Assembly (NCBI RefSeq): GCF_000699445.3
Contig: NC_067202.1
Location: 992,001 to 1,056,000, forward strand
Direction of reading: 5' to 3'
Source of the DNA: Schistosoma haematobium
Lineage: Eukaryota; Platyhelminthes; Trematoda; Strigeidida; Schistosomatidae
DNA length: 64,000 nt
A program made the position numbers and the translations under genes. Within the stretch, counting starts at the first letter, position 1, and every line of letters starts with the position of its first letter. The notes below the pieces were generated by a model, which was not told the DNA's origin, did no database searches, and was given only the letters and a program-made list of their open reading frames with translations. This document shows positions 13,801-21,877 of the stretch, piece after piece.

Positions 13801-14005
13801 AACGACAATTGTGTCTTTGTGCTAATGTGGTATAGCAACTTGAACTGATGTACGTACGCACGAAGTTCTACGTTGTTGCTGACTGACTGATATATATCAT
13901 CATATTTCCTAAAATTGTTTTATTTATTACAGGGAATATTTGGGTAAACAATTGGATTCAGTTCAAAGTACTGATGTGAAATCAACTGGAGTAAAAGTTA
14001 AGTAG
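1705..14005 (+). CDS. ATP6V1H: V-type H+-ATPase subunit H, 3' part of gene (7 exons)
   Basis: Regulatory subunit H of the V1 sector of the vacuolar proton pump; it couples V1 to V0 and is needed for ATP-driven proton transport. Exons are 1705-1802, 4087-4285, 6145-6294, 8041-8198, 10514-10615, 11913-12026 and 13933-14005. All have AG/GT borders and the phases join without a break, giving 297 residues against about 480 in known family members, so the N-terminal HEAT-repeat part lies upstream of the window. Diagnostic stretches are [30 protein letters not shown] and ETLGGKQLV, all typical of the C-terminal domain, ending in NWEYLGKQL. The introns carry SINEs, RTE fragments and repeat A. Family identity is very secure; exon borders are inferred by eye. 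Confidence 0.95.
1803..3560. other. ATP6V1H intron, mostly unique
   Basis: AT-rich intronic sequence between exons a and b. I see no conserved gene or recognisable repeat in this stretch; the open frames are short and without family features. Confidence 0.4.
3560..3945 (+). repeat. RTE-like 3' end fragment
   Basis: Contains a degraded [21 protein letters not shown] coding tail and the 3' UTR words CTAATGGTGTATGGCAACTT and ACGTTGTAGCTGACTGAC, which recur at 13800-13890 and 32920-32990. It marks the 3' terminus of an RTE-like subfamily. Confidence 0.65.
4087..4285 (+). CDS. ATP6V1H: ATP6V1H exon b
   Basis: Starts after ataaag and finishes the split Thr codon; donor gtaagt follows 4285. Encodes the helical segment with [15 protein letters not shown] and [13 protein letters not shown], which aligns with the family's QLQYQMIFSIWLL and KVTRIILAAFRN segments. 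199 bases, ending in phase 0. Confidence 0.92.
4480..4645. repeat. Short dispersed repeat D
   Basis: Contains TTTTGTTCTCTGAGCTGGAT followed by GGTTTGGTCGTGGAGCTTTC. Related words occur at 51360-51450 and 61485-61555. The parent element is unknown. Confidence 0.5.
4870..5372 (-). repeat. Repeat A copy
   Basis: Colinear with the copy at 905-1420 over its whole length, including the tail words ATAAATATTGCTACAAACAG and the inner block CGTAAACAACACCCGTGGTG. Lies in the intron after exon b. Confidence 0.8.
5885..6085. repeat. Partial direct duplication, about 129 bp period
   Basis: A segment with AATTACCTAAGCTGAAGTAA and TAGCCATATCCCAAACTTTA (5893-5943) is repeated with few changes at about 6021-6070. 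The two lie just upstream of exon c and look like a local duplication. Confidence 0.6.
6145..6294 (+). CDS. ATP6V1H: ATP6V1H exon c
   Basis: Acceptor tttttacag and donor gtaagt. Fifty whole codons including [19 protein letters not shown] and [10 protein letters not shown], corresponding to the linker between the N- and C-terminal domains of subunit H. Confidence 0.9.
6840..7450. other. Possible old LTR-like segment
   Basis: A less AT-rich block with a TG start near GTGCTATGTGCTAACACCCC and an AAAAGGGGAG purine run near 7135. It differs from the surrounding intron, but no second copy is in the window, so the assignment to a retroelement is only a guess. Confidence 0.2.
7690..7850 (+). repeat. 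SINE 1 copy (tRNA-derived), degraded
   Basis: Keeps the 3' module ATACTAGGACGAAATGGTCA and a B-box-like GGTTCAAGCTCC. The hammerhead-like core here reads TTGATGA plus CGAAA, so the first core C is lost. Confidence 0.65.
8041..8198 (+). CDS. ATP6V1H: ATP6V1H exon d
   Basis: Acceptor tttttcaag and donor gtaagt. Encodes [18 protein letters not shown] followed by [13 protein letters not shown], the most conserved block of the C-terminal domain. Ends with two bases of a Lys codon that is completed in the next exon. Confidence 0.95.
8285..8540 (-). repeat. SINE 1 copy with intact hammerhead core
   Basis: On the minus strand: a tRNA-like head with A box GGCTCAGTGGTCTAGAGGTT and B-box-like GGTTCCAATCTC, then GCACTG, CTGAGGAG (8378-8385), a CCC/GGG helix and CGAAAC (8359-8364), and a tail ending CTATGGTGGTCTAGC. 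The order CTGANGA - helix - GAAA matches a hammerhead ribozyme core. It is the best preserved SINE 1 core in the window. Confidence 0.8.
8565..10310 (-). mobile_element. RTE-like non-LTR retrotransposon, 5'-truncated
   Basis: Minus-strand reverse transcriptase in several broken frames (10288-9863, 9866-9483, 9400-9152, 9118-8858). RT blocks visible: [17 protein letters not shown], motif [15 protein letters not shown], motif [14 protein letters not shown] and motif [11 protein letters not shown]. Downstream are [12 protein letters not shown] and the C-terminal [10 protein letters not shown] block. The 5' endonuclease domain is missing. The 3' UTR ends with TTGTACCAATATTTATGTGT and (AAAT)n near 8565. 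Frame breaks mean it cannot encode an active enzyme. Confidence 0.88.
9483..10288 (-). pseudogene. RTE reverse transcriptase core (frameshifted)
   Basis: Two overlapping frames hold the fingers and palm of a non-LTR RT. The catalytic YADD motif is present, and the A motif Asp is in VLDVRAAFD. The frames change near 9863, so the domain is interrupted there. SR2/RTE-type affinity is from motif style only; Perere-type clades are an alternative. Confidence 0.8.
10320..10400 (-). repeat. SINE 1 upstream segment fragment
   Basis: Minus-strand words CTCCAGGAAATACCTG reversed and GTTGAACTCCACTGGTCACT match the leader found before the tRNA-like head of SINE 1 at 58640-58700. Confidence 0.5.
10514..10615 (+). 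CDS. ATP6V1H: ATP6V1H exon e
   Basis: Acceptor catttag and donor gtaagt. Encodes [20 protein letters not shown] and [12 protein letters not shown], the signature C-terminal segment. It ends with two bases of a Gln codon. Confidence 0.95.
10830..10935 (+). repeat. RTE-like 3' coding tail fragment
   Basis: Short match to the GGCTCGAAATCGTTTGCAAT-type segment of the RTE relic at 530-600, followed by CCCAAATTCT. Too short to classify further. Confidence 0.5.
11215..11765 (+). repeat. Repeat B copy, full length
   Basis: Starts with GGTTGCCTACACCATGGAGA and ends with CACTACGTCAAGGTAGCAGC. The two halves recur together at 54790-55275 and separately at 41665-41895 and 38920-39230, showing one element of about 550 bp. 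No coding capacity seen. Confidence 0.6.
11913..12026 (+). CDS. ATP6V1H: ATP6V1H exon f
   Basis: Acceptor cttgtag and donor gtaagc. Encodes [19 protein letters not shown] and [17 protein letters not shown], the last helical repeat of the C-terminal domain. The Trp codon is split over the next intron. Confidence 0.94.
12090..12235 (-). repeat. tRNA-like SINE remnant
   Basis: On the minus strand there is an A-box-like GAGGTAACGTGTTCGCTTGA and a B-box-like GGTTCGATCTG. No hammerhead core is visible. Confidence 0.4.
12235..12955. other. ATP6V1H intron, nothing recognised
   Basis: AT-rich stretch without a conserved frame. A few words such as CAGTAACTTCGTACACTAAT may derive from old repeats, but I cannot name them. 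Confidence 0.35.
12960..13390 (+). repeat. RTE-like 3' end fragment
   Basis: Degraded relative of 3560-3945: it retains GGACTACCTGTTTGGG, a GATATCACTCAGAACCGTTC segment and a CAACTTGGACTGACAT tail. Confidence 0.5.
13560..13775 (-). repeat. SINE 1 copy
   Basis: Minus strand carries GACTCAGTGATCTAAGGGTT (A box) and then the hammerhead-like segment GGAGGAGTCCTACACTGGGA and TAAAACAG. The core CTGA is mutated to ATGG. Tail words match the 8285-8540 copy. Confidence 0.7.
13800..13895 (+). repeat. RTE-like 3' terminus fragment
   Basis: GCTAATGTGGTATAGCAACT and GTTCTACGTTGTTGCTGACT match the ends of other RTE 3' fragments in the window. It sits just upstream of the last ATP6V1H exon. Confidence 0.55.
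13933..14005 (+). CDS. ATP6V1H: ATP6V1H terminal exon with stop
   Basis: Acceptor attacag. Encodes [15 protein letters not shown] and a short variable tail ending GVKVK, then TAG at 14003-14005. The length and end fit the family C-terminus. Confidence 0.92.
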
Positions 14006-14141
14006 TAGTGGATAGCAGTAGTATTATTAGTAGTAATGAGAAAAACTAAAAAACACCTTTTAATTACCTTCAAATGATCTAATGAAACTTAATCAAATGT
14101 AATTAATCAATAGGTGAGTGATTTGTCATGAACAGTTAACA

Positions 14142-14147
14142 AATAAA
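14142..14147 (+). promoter_or_regulatory. Likely poly(A) signal of ATP6V1H
   Basis: AATAAA lies 137 bases after the ATP6V1H stop codon in an AT-rich 3' UTR. A LTR begins about 290 bases further on. Confidence 0.5.
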
Positions 14148-14431
14148 CATACATATATATTTATCCATTTATTTTTCAATCAATCATTATTTACTGTTGT
14201 TACCAGGCTTCATTATTCTGGGTTTAGTATTACTGTTTATCATCTGGTGTAATCGATCCTCCATAGTGATTCTTTCATTCTCTTTTATTTCAATATATCA
14301 ATGGGATTAAATATAAACAAAACAAACATGCATAATAATCAAACTTTCATTTTCTTGACTTTCTTTCTAGTATTGACTTGTTTTTTCTTTGTTGTTCTTC
14401 TTGTGATAAATTTATTCCTGATATTTATTGA

Positions 14432-14947
14432 TGTTTTAACTTGTGAACCTGTGTGCCCTGTATATTGGATAACGCAACGATACCGCCAATTGGAGAGTAG
14501 TGAATTATCGATCGAACCAGTGATACATAAAACACGTGGGAGCAGTCTAGAATCCTTATCGGTCCTGCTTCCCGCCTAGCACAGCCAATTAAGTCCAGAA
14601 CATCAATCTCAGCCTCTGCAATATGAATCCTTATATTTCAAACATACTGAGTTTATATGCCAATCAAACAGATCACAACGTACCATAAAATAGAAAATAA
14701 CATTTGTACAATAGTTGGCCAAAAGTGTCTGTGGATGAGGGAGATAGTAATTGATAGACAAGGCATAACTTAAGAATAGTCAGTCTTATGATAATAGTTC
14801 ATAAGTCAAAATAAAGCTCACAATAAGAGGGACATGAATATGTATAGTTTAGTTACTTAACAATTATACGATAAAAATGTACTCATAGTATTGGTCCATA
14901 AATGGATCCCAAAAGTTACCATTCATTATTCTTATCGAGATATAACA
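14432..14947 (+). repeat. LTR (516 bp), left arm
   Basis: Begins TGTTTTAACTTG and ends GAGATATAACA, and aligns end to end with the solo LTR at 47251-47773 in the same orientation. The purine tract of the adjacent internal region is immediately to its right. Confidence 0.7.
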
Positions 14948-14970
14948 CCTCCCCTTTTAAAGATCCGGGT

Positions 14971-15981
14971 TTATCCTCCCTCACGAAACAGTGTTGGATC
15001 CTCATATTCCCAAGTTACAATTAATTTGACTTTATTTAAAACGTATTTGTCAAATTGAACAGAGAATTTACTAAAGGTAATTAAATGATTAGGATCAATG
15101 TCGCTTGATATGAGGTCATCAAAGTTTGATTCTTCTGAAACTTTGTCATCGAATTTCTTGAAAATCTCATTAGTAGATAGTCGATCGCTAGAGTAATCAG
15201 CATCTATCAAAATTTTGTTAGGTTCTTGATCGTTGTTTGGTGCATTCGACAAATTTTTCTCATTTTTGTAAGAAATTTGATCAAAAGCAGATGAGTCATC
15301 AAGATAACTTATATTTGATAAAACAACTAGAGAACTCCAATAAGTAGATTCATCAGGAACTTTTGTTCTGGAATGATAAGCTCCATTCGATGCGACTGTT
15401 TTTATTTTGATGCTTGATTCATTTTCTGTCTCTTCGTGGGCGGCTTTTGCAGTAATTTCATGAGCATTTAATAAGACGTCTTTCTGTGAGCTGGACAATC
15501 CCGTGTTTGTGCATGGTGTTTCGGGAGCAATGGGATTGGAACCCACGACAGGACATGTCTCTGGAATGGACGTTTCTGGACCATTGGTCCGATCACGAAT
15601 GACTGCTATTGCTTCGCTTACATTACTGCTCGTCAAGGATTCATAGAGGCTTTTATCGACACGTTCATACGTTCTGCAGTCATTTTCCAGCTCGGTATGC
15701 AAATTTGAAATTAATTTACTAATTTCTGTTACATCTCCAAAACATGGATGATTTAGCAGCCGTGTACGTAAATTGTCTAAAACATTCAACTGTCTATTTT
15801 TGAAACACTCCTGTTGTCGCTCAAATAGGAACTGTAATTGATCGGAAGAGATAGTCATTTTCTGAATCAGTACGGTAATGAGGAATACTGAATGATAAAT
15901 TAACAACCAATGTTTTCCAAGGACATCGATGGCCAATCTGGATGCTGATTGCTCGAAATAATTAGATTGAATTTCGTCCAA
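14971..15981 (-). CDS. Fused gag-like/pol-end protein of a non-autonomous gypsy element
   Basis: 336 codons, intact. An internal Met at MTISSDQLQFLFERQQ is the likely gag start. The middle is Ser/Glu/Asp-rich with no known domain; it has no zinc knuckle, protease DTG motif, RT or integrase. The last residues VTWEYEDPTLFREGG resemble the end of a gypsy pol protein just before the purine tract. It is therefore best read as an internal deletion joining the two ends of the coding region in frame. Function unknown. Confidence 0.6.
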   Translation of the reverse strand: MDEIQSNYFEQSASRLAIDVLGKHWLLIYHSVFLITVLIQKMTISSDQLQFLFERQQECFKNRQLNVLDNLRTRLLNHPCFGDVTEISKLISNLHTELENDCRTYERVDKSLYESLTSSNVSEAIAVIRDRTNGPETSIPETCPVVGSNPIAPETPCTNTGLSSSQKDVLLNAHEITAKAAHEETENESSIKIKTVASNGAYHSRTKVPDESTYWSSLVVLSNISYLDDSSAFDQISYKNEKNLSNAPNNDQEPNKILIDADYSSDRLSTNEIFKKFDDKVSEESNFDDLISSDIDPNHLITFSKFSVQFDKYVLNKVKLIVTWEYEDPTLFREGG

Positions 15982-16037
15982 TTACAGGCTGAAGTTGAAG
16001 ATGAGGGTTCAGAATTTCGTTCAACCCCGTCGCCAAT

Positions 16038-16303
16038 TGTTATAACCTTTCTGGTAATCACTACCTCCCTCATTCACAGACACTTTTGGCCAACTATTGT
16101 ACAAATGTTATTTTCTATTTTATGGTACGTTGTGATCTGTTTGATTGGCATATAAACTCAGTATGTTTGAAATATAAGGATTCATATTGCAGAGGCTGAG
16201 ATTGATGTTCTGGACTTAATTGGCTGTGCTAGGCGGGAAGCAGGACCGATAAGGATTCTAGACTGCTCTCACGTGTTTTATGTATCACTGGTTCGATCGG
16301 TAA
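16038..16303 (-). repeat. Partial LTR, right arm (inverted relative to left arm)
   Basis: Plus-strand TGTTATAACC starts the arm right next to the PBS. From 16058 it is the reverse complement of about 14507-14757. It lacks part of the full LTR and ends against a SINE 1 piece. Confidence 0.65.
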
Positions 16304-16385
16304 TTGGTCGGCATCCAATGGTGTTAATGTCTAACTTCAACTAATCCACGAAATTGAGCCACCATTCACCATTGTCTTCTATTTC
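16304..16385 (-). repeat. SINE 1 head fragment
   Basis: TCGGCATCCAATGGTGTTAA and TTCAACTAATCCACGAAATT match the region upstream of the SINE 1 A box on the minus strand. It is cut by the LTR arm. Confidence 0.6.
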
Positions 16386-16854
16386 ACCAGGAATAGATAT
16401 TTTTGTATTTGACTTCGAACTACACTCTAAATCTAAAGACAATTTATATTACTCGGTTACCCAAACTGATATAAATAAATTGGCATTCGAACTTGTGGCT
16501 TAATGGATAAAAGTTGAATGCTTTAAGCGCTAAGTCACTGATTGGATAGATGCATATGTATATCAGGGTTACATGGTTCATTATTAATGTTCCAATAACA
16601 TTTCAGTTTATCATCGAATCGACTCAGTGAATTGTGATGTAACTCCAGTAATAATATGTATATGAAAAATCCTCATATTTGTGAACTAGAGCAACACGAA
16701 TTATAAGTGAACAATGGTATTTTCAATTAGGTCATCTCCAGTCTCTACTCTGCCTTATAGAAGTGTTTATATACACATATGAACAATATTAAACATTGAA
16801 ATAACGTGCATTAAAAATTACGTAATGCTTGAGAAAGGGTTGAAGAAAAATCAT
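16386..16854. other. Intergenic, nothing recognised
   Basis: AT-rich; no conserved frame or repeat seen. Confidence 0.35.
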
Positions 16855-17045
16855 AGATTGATCGAAGTTAGATATTAATACCGTTGGATAACAGTCCAGT
16901 GGTCTCAATATTAGGTGTTCACGTGTGAGACCAAAGGTCATGGGTCCGAGTTCTGTGTGCTGAATTGTGGATGCGCGCTGCAGAGGCGTCCTGTACTAGG
17001 ACCAGATTTCCAATGGTGATCTAACATTAATCGATCTATGATCTC
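16855..17045 (+). repeat. SINE 1 copy
   Basis: Contains TCGAAGTTAGATATTAATAC, the A-box region CCAGTGGTCTCAATATTAGG, B-box-like GGTCCGAGTTC and the TGTACTAGGACCAGA remnant of the hammerhead segment, where GAAA is lost. Confidence 0.65.
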
Positions 17046-17254
17046 AATGAAAACAAAAACAGACGGACAAAGGGAATGAAAAGTTATAATAATTAGTATG
17101 ATCATTTGTTAAGCCTAATTCGGTCAAGGAAGAGATAAAGGTATCATAGATTTCTTATTAATACAAAGATTTGAGTTCCTAGCTCAAATCCCGTTATTTG
17201 GAAGATGCAGAGTCGAACTCTCTATTAAGAAAAGGAGTATGTTTACAATTTATG

Positions 17255-17710
17255 TATTTGAATAAATAAATATTGGTTCAAAGAGGTACCGAATACATAT
17301 GTGCCACACAATTCGCTTGATTTGTGCGTGGGTTGTGATACTGCCCAAATCGAAGCAGATGGTTTTCTTAGGGGGTCACACCCGGAGCCTTCGACCTAAA
17401 GGTTTGATCCATAAGACAGTGGAGCATCGTAAGGAGATGCAGTCCTATGGTAGTCGGTAACCAGTAATAGGTTAATACACCATTTGTTCCCTTAAGATTA
17501 TTGGTTTGGAATCAGGGTTTTCCAACTCTCCTAGGTGAATCCTCTATATCCACCAGCCCGGTTAAAACACCAAACATTCTTTTTTCGTCCTCTCAATTTC
17601 GTAAACATCACCCGTGGTGCGAGAAGGCTGACTGATTGTACGCACGTGACTATATGAGAGCACTTGGAGGGGCAGAGCTGACTCTCAACCGTACCTGGCA
17701 TTTGGGGGCC
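17255..17710 (-). repeat. Repeat A copy
   Basis: Tail AATAAATATTGGTTCAAAGA at the left, inner CACACCCGGAGCCTTCGACC and right-end GTACCTGGCATTTGGGGGCC all match other copies. Small internal deletions. Confidence 0.78.
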
Positions 17711-18250
17711 CTTAATGTAGTTATGATCGAATTTAATTTAAATATACTTTAGACTAAGTAGCAATAAGGTTCTTTTCATTAAAATGATAATAAATCTCAT
17801 TGTTAAAATGTCTTTTTGTTTGTGTAAATTTATTGACCTACGGACTAAACTCATTCTATATTCAGTTTGAATGAATCAATTCATTTAGATTGTTGATTAC
17901 ATAATCTTACTATTATGTTCTTATGATTGAAATCAAGGACATTTTCTAAATGTATTCACTCTATTTAAATGAAATGAATTATTCAAATGTAATTTGTTAT
18001 AGAGATTCCAATAGTTTCGATTGTGTATGTATTCTGTGTACATTGTAACATAGTAGGAATCTTTATTTTGGGTATACAATTGTGTTTACTTTGAATGTGA
18101 CTAACTTACAGATAACAATACGATTGATTTTTGATCCGAATCATTCATGAACTATGTACGATGATAAAATCAAATGAGTTTGATTCTAGGGACTATAAAT
18201 GCATCGTTTTTTTTGCTTTTGTTCTCAATAAAAAATTAGAGAAAAGTTAA
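17711..18250. other. Very AT-rich intergenic stretch
   Basis: No open frame of note and no recognised repeat. Confidence 0.35.
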
Positions 18251-18645
18251 GTATTGTATGTAATGATCTGACAAGGTAGAGTTAGATGTAGCTGTCGTTG
18301 TCGACAGAGAGGAGAGGTGGAACGTCCGGAATATTGGGCGGGAATCAGAATGAGATTGTCGACAGAGTAATGAGGGTCAGTGAGCCTGCAGGATTGACAA
18401 CTCGACGAAGAGTGGGGTACAGACTGTGACGGAGAAAGAGGTACAGCGGCTAGAACGACTTATTAAAAGAGGGACGAGTATGATATGTACAGACAAATAT
18501 GAGTAGTATGTATCAGGAGTCTAAAGTAGAATTCTTAAGGACAGAAGGAGAAAATAAACTGAGAAGAAAGAGAAACAAAGAGTAATCGAAATAACAACTG
18601 GAATGGAAGACCGATAAAGTTGTAAGAGACGATTCAAGGAAGATG
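18250..18645. other. Purine-rich unidentified segment
   Basis: GC and purine content rise sharply, and GTTGTCGACAGAG and GATTGTCGACAGAG occur 60 bases apart. It could be part of an unlisted LTR or satellite. No frame is conserved, and no second copy is in the window. Confidence 0.3.
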
Positions 18646-19019
18646 TGCAAACAGTATATTTGATATATTGTTTTCATATTTTACAAATTCACTGTTTGAT
18701 TTTGCATACCACAATAAATTGGCTTACTCTAACCAAGTCTGTATATAGTTCAATACAAATTATTTGAACAGCCAGTATTTATCAAAAATACCTTTAATAC
18801 AGACTTTTTAACACAATGTTCATTCACCAAGTACATACATATGAGCCACTCTTGCTCGGTTACTAAAACCGAAACAGGCAGGGATGGGCTTCCGAATCTA
18901 GCCGAAAGTTGGGCATCCTAACCATTAAGCCACTGCTGATGTAAATAAGAACGCAGCAACTATGTATAAATATATTATCTTGAAGGTAGGTCACAAAATA
19001 TTACAATTCATAGAGCTAT

Positions 19020-19204
19020 AGTGAACGAGAACACAAGTGAAAACAACCGAATGTATTTCAATAAAAAATTACAGAATCATTTAGTAAAAATCTGAGAACC
19101 ATACAGTGATAATTCATTTGTAAAATGTCAATCAACCGTCTCAATTCATTTTCACCTCGTTTCCACGCCAATCATTCACTCTTCTCGTTTTCTTTTCTTT
19201 ATTC
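19020..19204 (+). repeat. Repeat C, truncated by gypsy insertion
   Basis: GAACGAGAACACAAGTG, AACCGAATGTAT and TCTGAGAACCATACAGT match the start of repeat C at 36390-36670. It ends where the gypsy LTR begins. Confidence 0.55.
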
Positions 19205-19232
19205 TGTAGTGACCTACTTTTACCAAGAAAAC

Positions 19233-20642
19233 GCGATTGATTTAATGGAAATAATCATTATTATAACCAATTGTACCAGTGATTGCTTTACTATGCTCGT
19301 CTGTTTAAATGTACTAAAGACAGTCACATTACTACTCCATTACTTTTCCGTGGATTGTGACCTCGTACGTTCGTACTCTTGCCCTCTGATTCCACTTGTA
19401 CTCCTTTTGGCACGGTCTCGGTATTCGTTCGATACCACGAGATCGCCAACCAAATAAATCTGGTTACGCTCCATCTTCGCCTTCTGATTTACTTGGCACG
19501 TGTTTCTTGGTAGCGGTGTTCATAGTCAATTTCGACCCGACACCACGCTACAATTGGTGACGGAAGTTCTGGAACACGCCTCAACCTCTGGTCAAATCTT
19601 CCAAACAAGCCGATTCGGTGAGTCTATAGTTTATCTATCCACGTCTGTCGTATATTTTCATATTATCGTTTATTATTTAATATACACGACATGACGGATA
19701 GCGACAAGAATAGTACTAATATCATAGACTCAGACGTACAGGCCATCCACTTTCGACCTGTATCATTCATTCCCCACGACCCAGAGGTTTGGTTTGCTGC
19801 ATTAGAGTCTCAGTTCGAGACTCGTCGCATTACGAGCCAAAGGCAAAAGTACGCCTTCGCTCTCGAATCACTACCCGGGGACCATATAGTAACTGTACGT
19901 GAGGTTGTCCTCAATTCCAATGTACCTAATGCTTACGATCGCCTCAGAGGCAATTCTCAGACATATCCTCCCATCGAGGGAGGAACGATTGAGACATTGT
20001 TAGCACGTCACCTTCTGGGTGATGCTAAACCAAGCCACCACCTCATGCACCTACAATCTCTTGCAGGACCAAGAACAGCTGACTCGGAAATAGTCAAAGA
20101 ATTGTGGCTCGAGTCATTACCGGCTCACATCCAACCTACCGTAACAGTCCTGCTCGAGGACGCACCACTTCATCAGGTAGCCCTCATAGCAGACAAAATT
20201 TTAGCGAGGACTAGTAACAGATACAGCTATATAATTGCCTCAACGGCACGTCCCAAAGTAGACATGGACGCCGGTAATTCCTCGGCTCAAGGTGATAGGA
20301 GCAGGTGTGTTCACACACGTCTTAATTTTCGAGACCGTCGTAACATACCCCAACCCTACGTCCCCCGAGCTCGTTCACGTTCCCGCAAAGCCGTCATCAC
20401 TCGCCCAACCAGGGCATCTCCCAAGCCACGCCGAAAGGCGGCTTCGGAAGCGAGTGAAGGCTGGTGCTGGTTCCATCGGTCCTTCGGGTCTGGCGCCCTC
20501 CATTGTCGAGCCCCGTGCTCATACAAGGCGGGAAACTCCAAAGCCGGCGAGTATAAGCGGTCGTACTCGCCGGCCCTTCCCCCAGGTTGACCGTTTATTC
20601 TATGTGCACGATCACCGCACAAACGCTAGGTACCTAGTGGAC
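19233..20642 (+). repeat. 1410 bp inverted repeat, left arm
   Basis: Reverse complement of 22752-24161 with only a few differences seen (one substitution near 19250 and two compensating 1-base indels). Both arms are exactly 1410 bases by my count. Confidence 0.85.
19691..20590 (+). pseudogene. Gypsy gag (plus copy)
   Basis: Starts MTDSDKNSTN and includes FIPHDPEVWFAALESQFETR, a capsid-type signature of CsRn1/Boudicca-like gag, then LARHLLGDAKPSHHLMHLQS. After a one-base change in a C run near 20363 the frame departs from that of the minus copy, so the zinc-knuckle end is read out of frame. Confidence 0.8.
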
Positions 20643-20950
20643 ACTGGGGTCCGAATTTCTGACGTACCACGTGGTACCAGCAAGCCACAAGCTACAATGC
20701 TTCGACTACGCGCCGCGAATGGATCAACCATTCCTACCTACGGTACACAGCGACTCGCGGTCAACCTGGGCAATTGACGACGGTATCTGTGGACGTTCAT
20801 CATTGCCGATGTTCCCACAGCCATACTAGATATTGATTTCCTACAGCAATATGAATTGCTAGTCGATTCACGTAGGCTGCAGCCAATTGATACTTCGTCG
20901 AACAGTAAATTCATGGGCTGCTAAGCCCACACGAATGCGTACCGAATCCT

Positions 20951-21612
20951 ATGCACCTTTATTCGCGTGACGATAAATTCCACGCTTTATTCGAGAAATT
21001 CCCCACATTAACTAAGCCACTCGAAGAGAGTCCATCGGTGACCAACCGTGTAGTACACCACATAGTCACCCGTGGACCACCTTGTGAGGATAAAGTGCGT
21101 GTAATAAGAGAGTACAACGTGCCGTCCTCACTCAAGGAACTGAAGGCATTTCTCGGGTTGGTTAACTTCTACCGACGTTTCATCCCACACGCGGCAGAAC
21201 GGTTACGACCATCAACCGACTTACTTCGCGGTAATCCACGCAAATTAGAATTGAACGATACCGCACGTACCTCGTTTTCAGAGATCAAAACGGCTCTGGC
21301 TCAAGTTACACTCCTCGCGCGTCCAAACCCATCAGCCACGCTTAGCATAGCGGTTGATGCATCGAATTTTGCCATGGGAGCCGTTATGCAACAGAACATC
21401 TCCGGAAGCTGGCAACCTCTGGAATTTTTCTCACGACGCCTTACTCCCACAGAGACGAGATATAGCGCTTTTGGTCGCGAGCTGCTAGCAGCCTACTGCG
21501 CCATCAAACATTTCCGGCACGCAGTAGAAGGACGTCAATTCATCTTATTCACCGACCACAAGCCCCTAGCCTATGCCTTGAATACCAAGCCTGACCGCTA
21601 CTCACCACGTTG
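20951..21612 (+). pseudogene. Gypsy RT connection and RNase H (plus copy)
   Basis: LKAFLGLVNFYRRFIPHAAE is the RT thumb/connection segment. RNase H follows: SIAVDASNFAMGAV (first Asp), SAFGRELLAAYCAIKHF (Glu), FTDHKPLAYAL (Asp). The domain is cut after KPDRYSPR, before its last catalytic residue. No RT palm precedes it. Confidence 0.85.
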
Positions 21613-21877
21613 AGCCAAGAAACCGGAAGCGACCATGACAACCAGGTTTGAGACCATACGTATGCCAAATATTCGAAACCATAATATCGACTGAGTGCGT
21701 TGACAAGAGCGTGGGTGATCAGGCCAGCTTTCGCCAAGGTTGACTGAAGTCGACGATACCGAACGGGCGATGGTCGGCGGCGTGGGCTCGGGATATAAAA
21801 GAACCAAAAAAGAGAAAAGTGTAGCATGCATGTAGTGTAGGAATAGTCCTACACCGTATCCGTTGTTGGTTGTACGG

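Larger units (their letters stand above)
14432..16303 (-). mobile_element. Small gypsy-type derivative with oppositely oriented LTR arms
   Basis: On the minus strand a PBS-like TTGGCGACGGGG (16026-16037) follows an LTR arm, then a 336-codon frame, then a purine tract AAAAGGGGAGG (14948-14958) next to a second LTR (14432-14947). The frame starts gag-like and ends like a gypsy pol C-terminus, so the pol middle is deleted. The two LTR arms (about 14507-14757 and 16058-16303) are near-identical but reverse-complementary rather than direct. A related solo LTR with clear ends is at 47251-47773. Confidence 0.7.
19205..21612 (+). mobile_element. CsRn1-clade gypsy retrotransposon, truncated plus copy
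   Basis: Layout: LTR-like segment to 19552 ending CTACA, PBS ATTGGTGACGG (19553-19563), gag from 19691, a protease region with LVDTGVRIS, then RT connection and RNase H to 21612. The RT palm with its catalytic Asp pair is deleted, and RNase H stops abruptly at the LTR of the neighbouring copy. Gag, protease and pol frames are separated by shifts. Non-functional. Confidence 0.82.

Noticed and set aside
14301..14579. 92-codon hydrophobic plus-strand frame after ATP6V1H
   Set aside because: It runs from the 3' flank into the LTR and has no independent support.
20356..20622. Minus-strand frame inside the plus gypsy copy, and its mirror at 22772-23071
   Set aside because: Both are antisense to the gag end; identical because they lie in the inverted arms.
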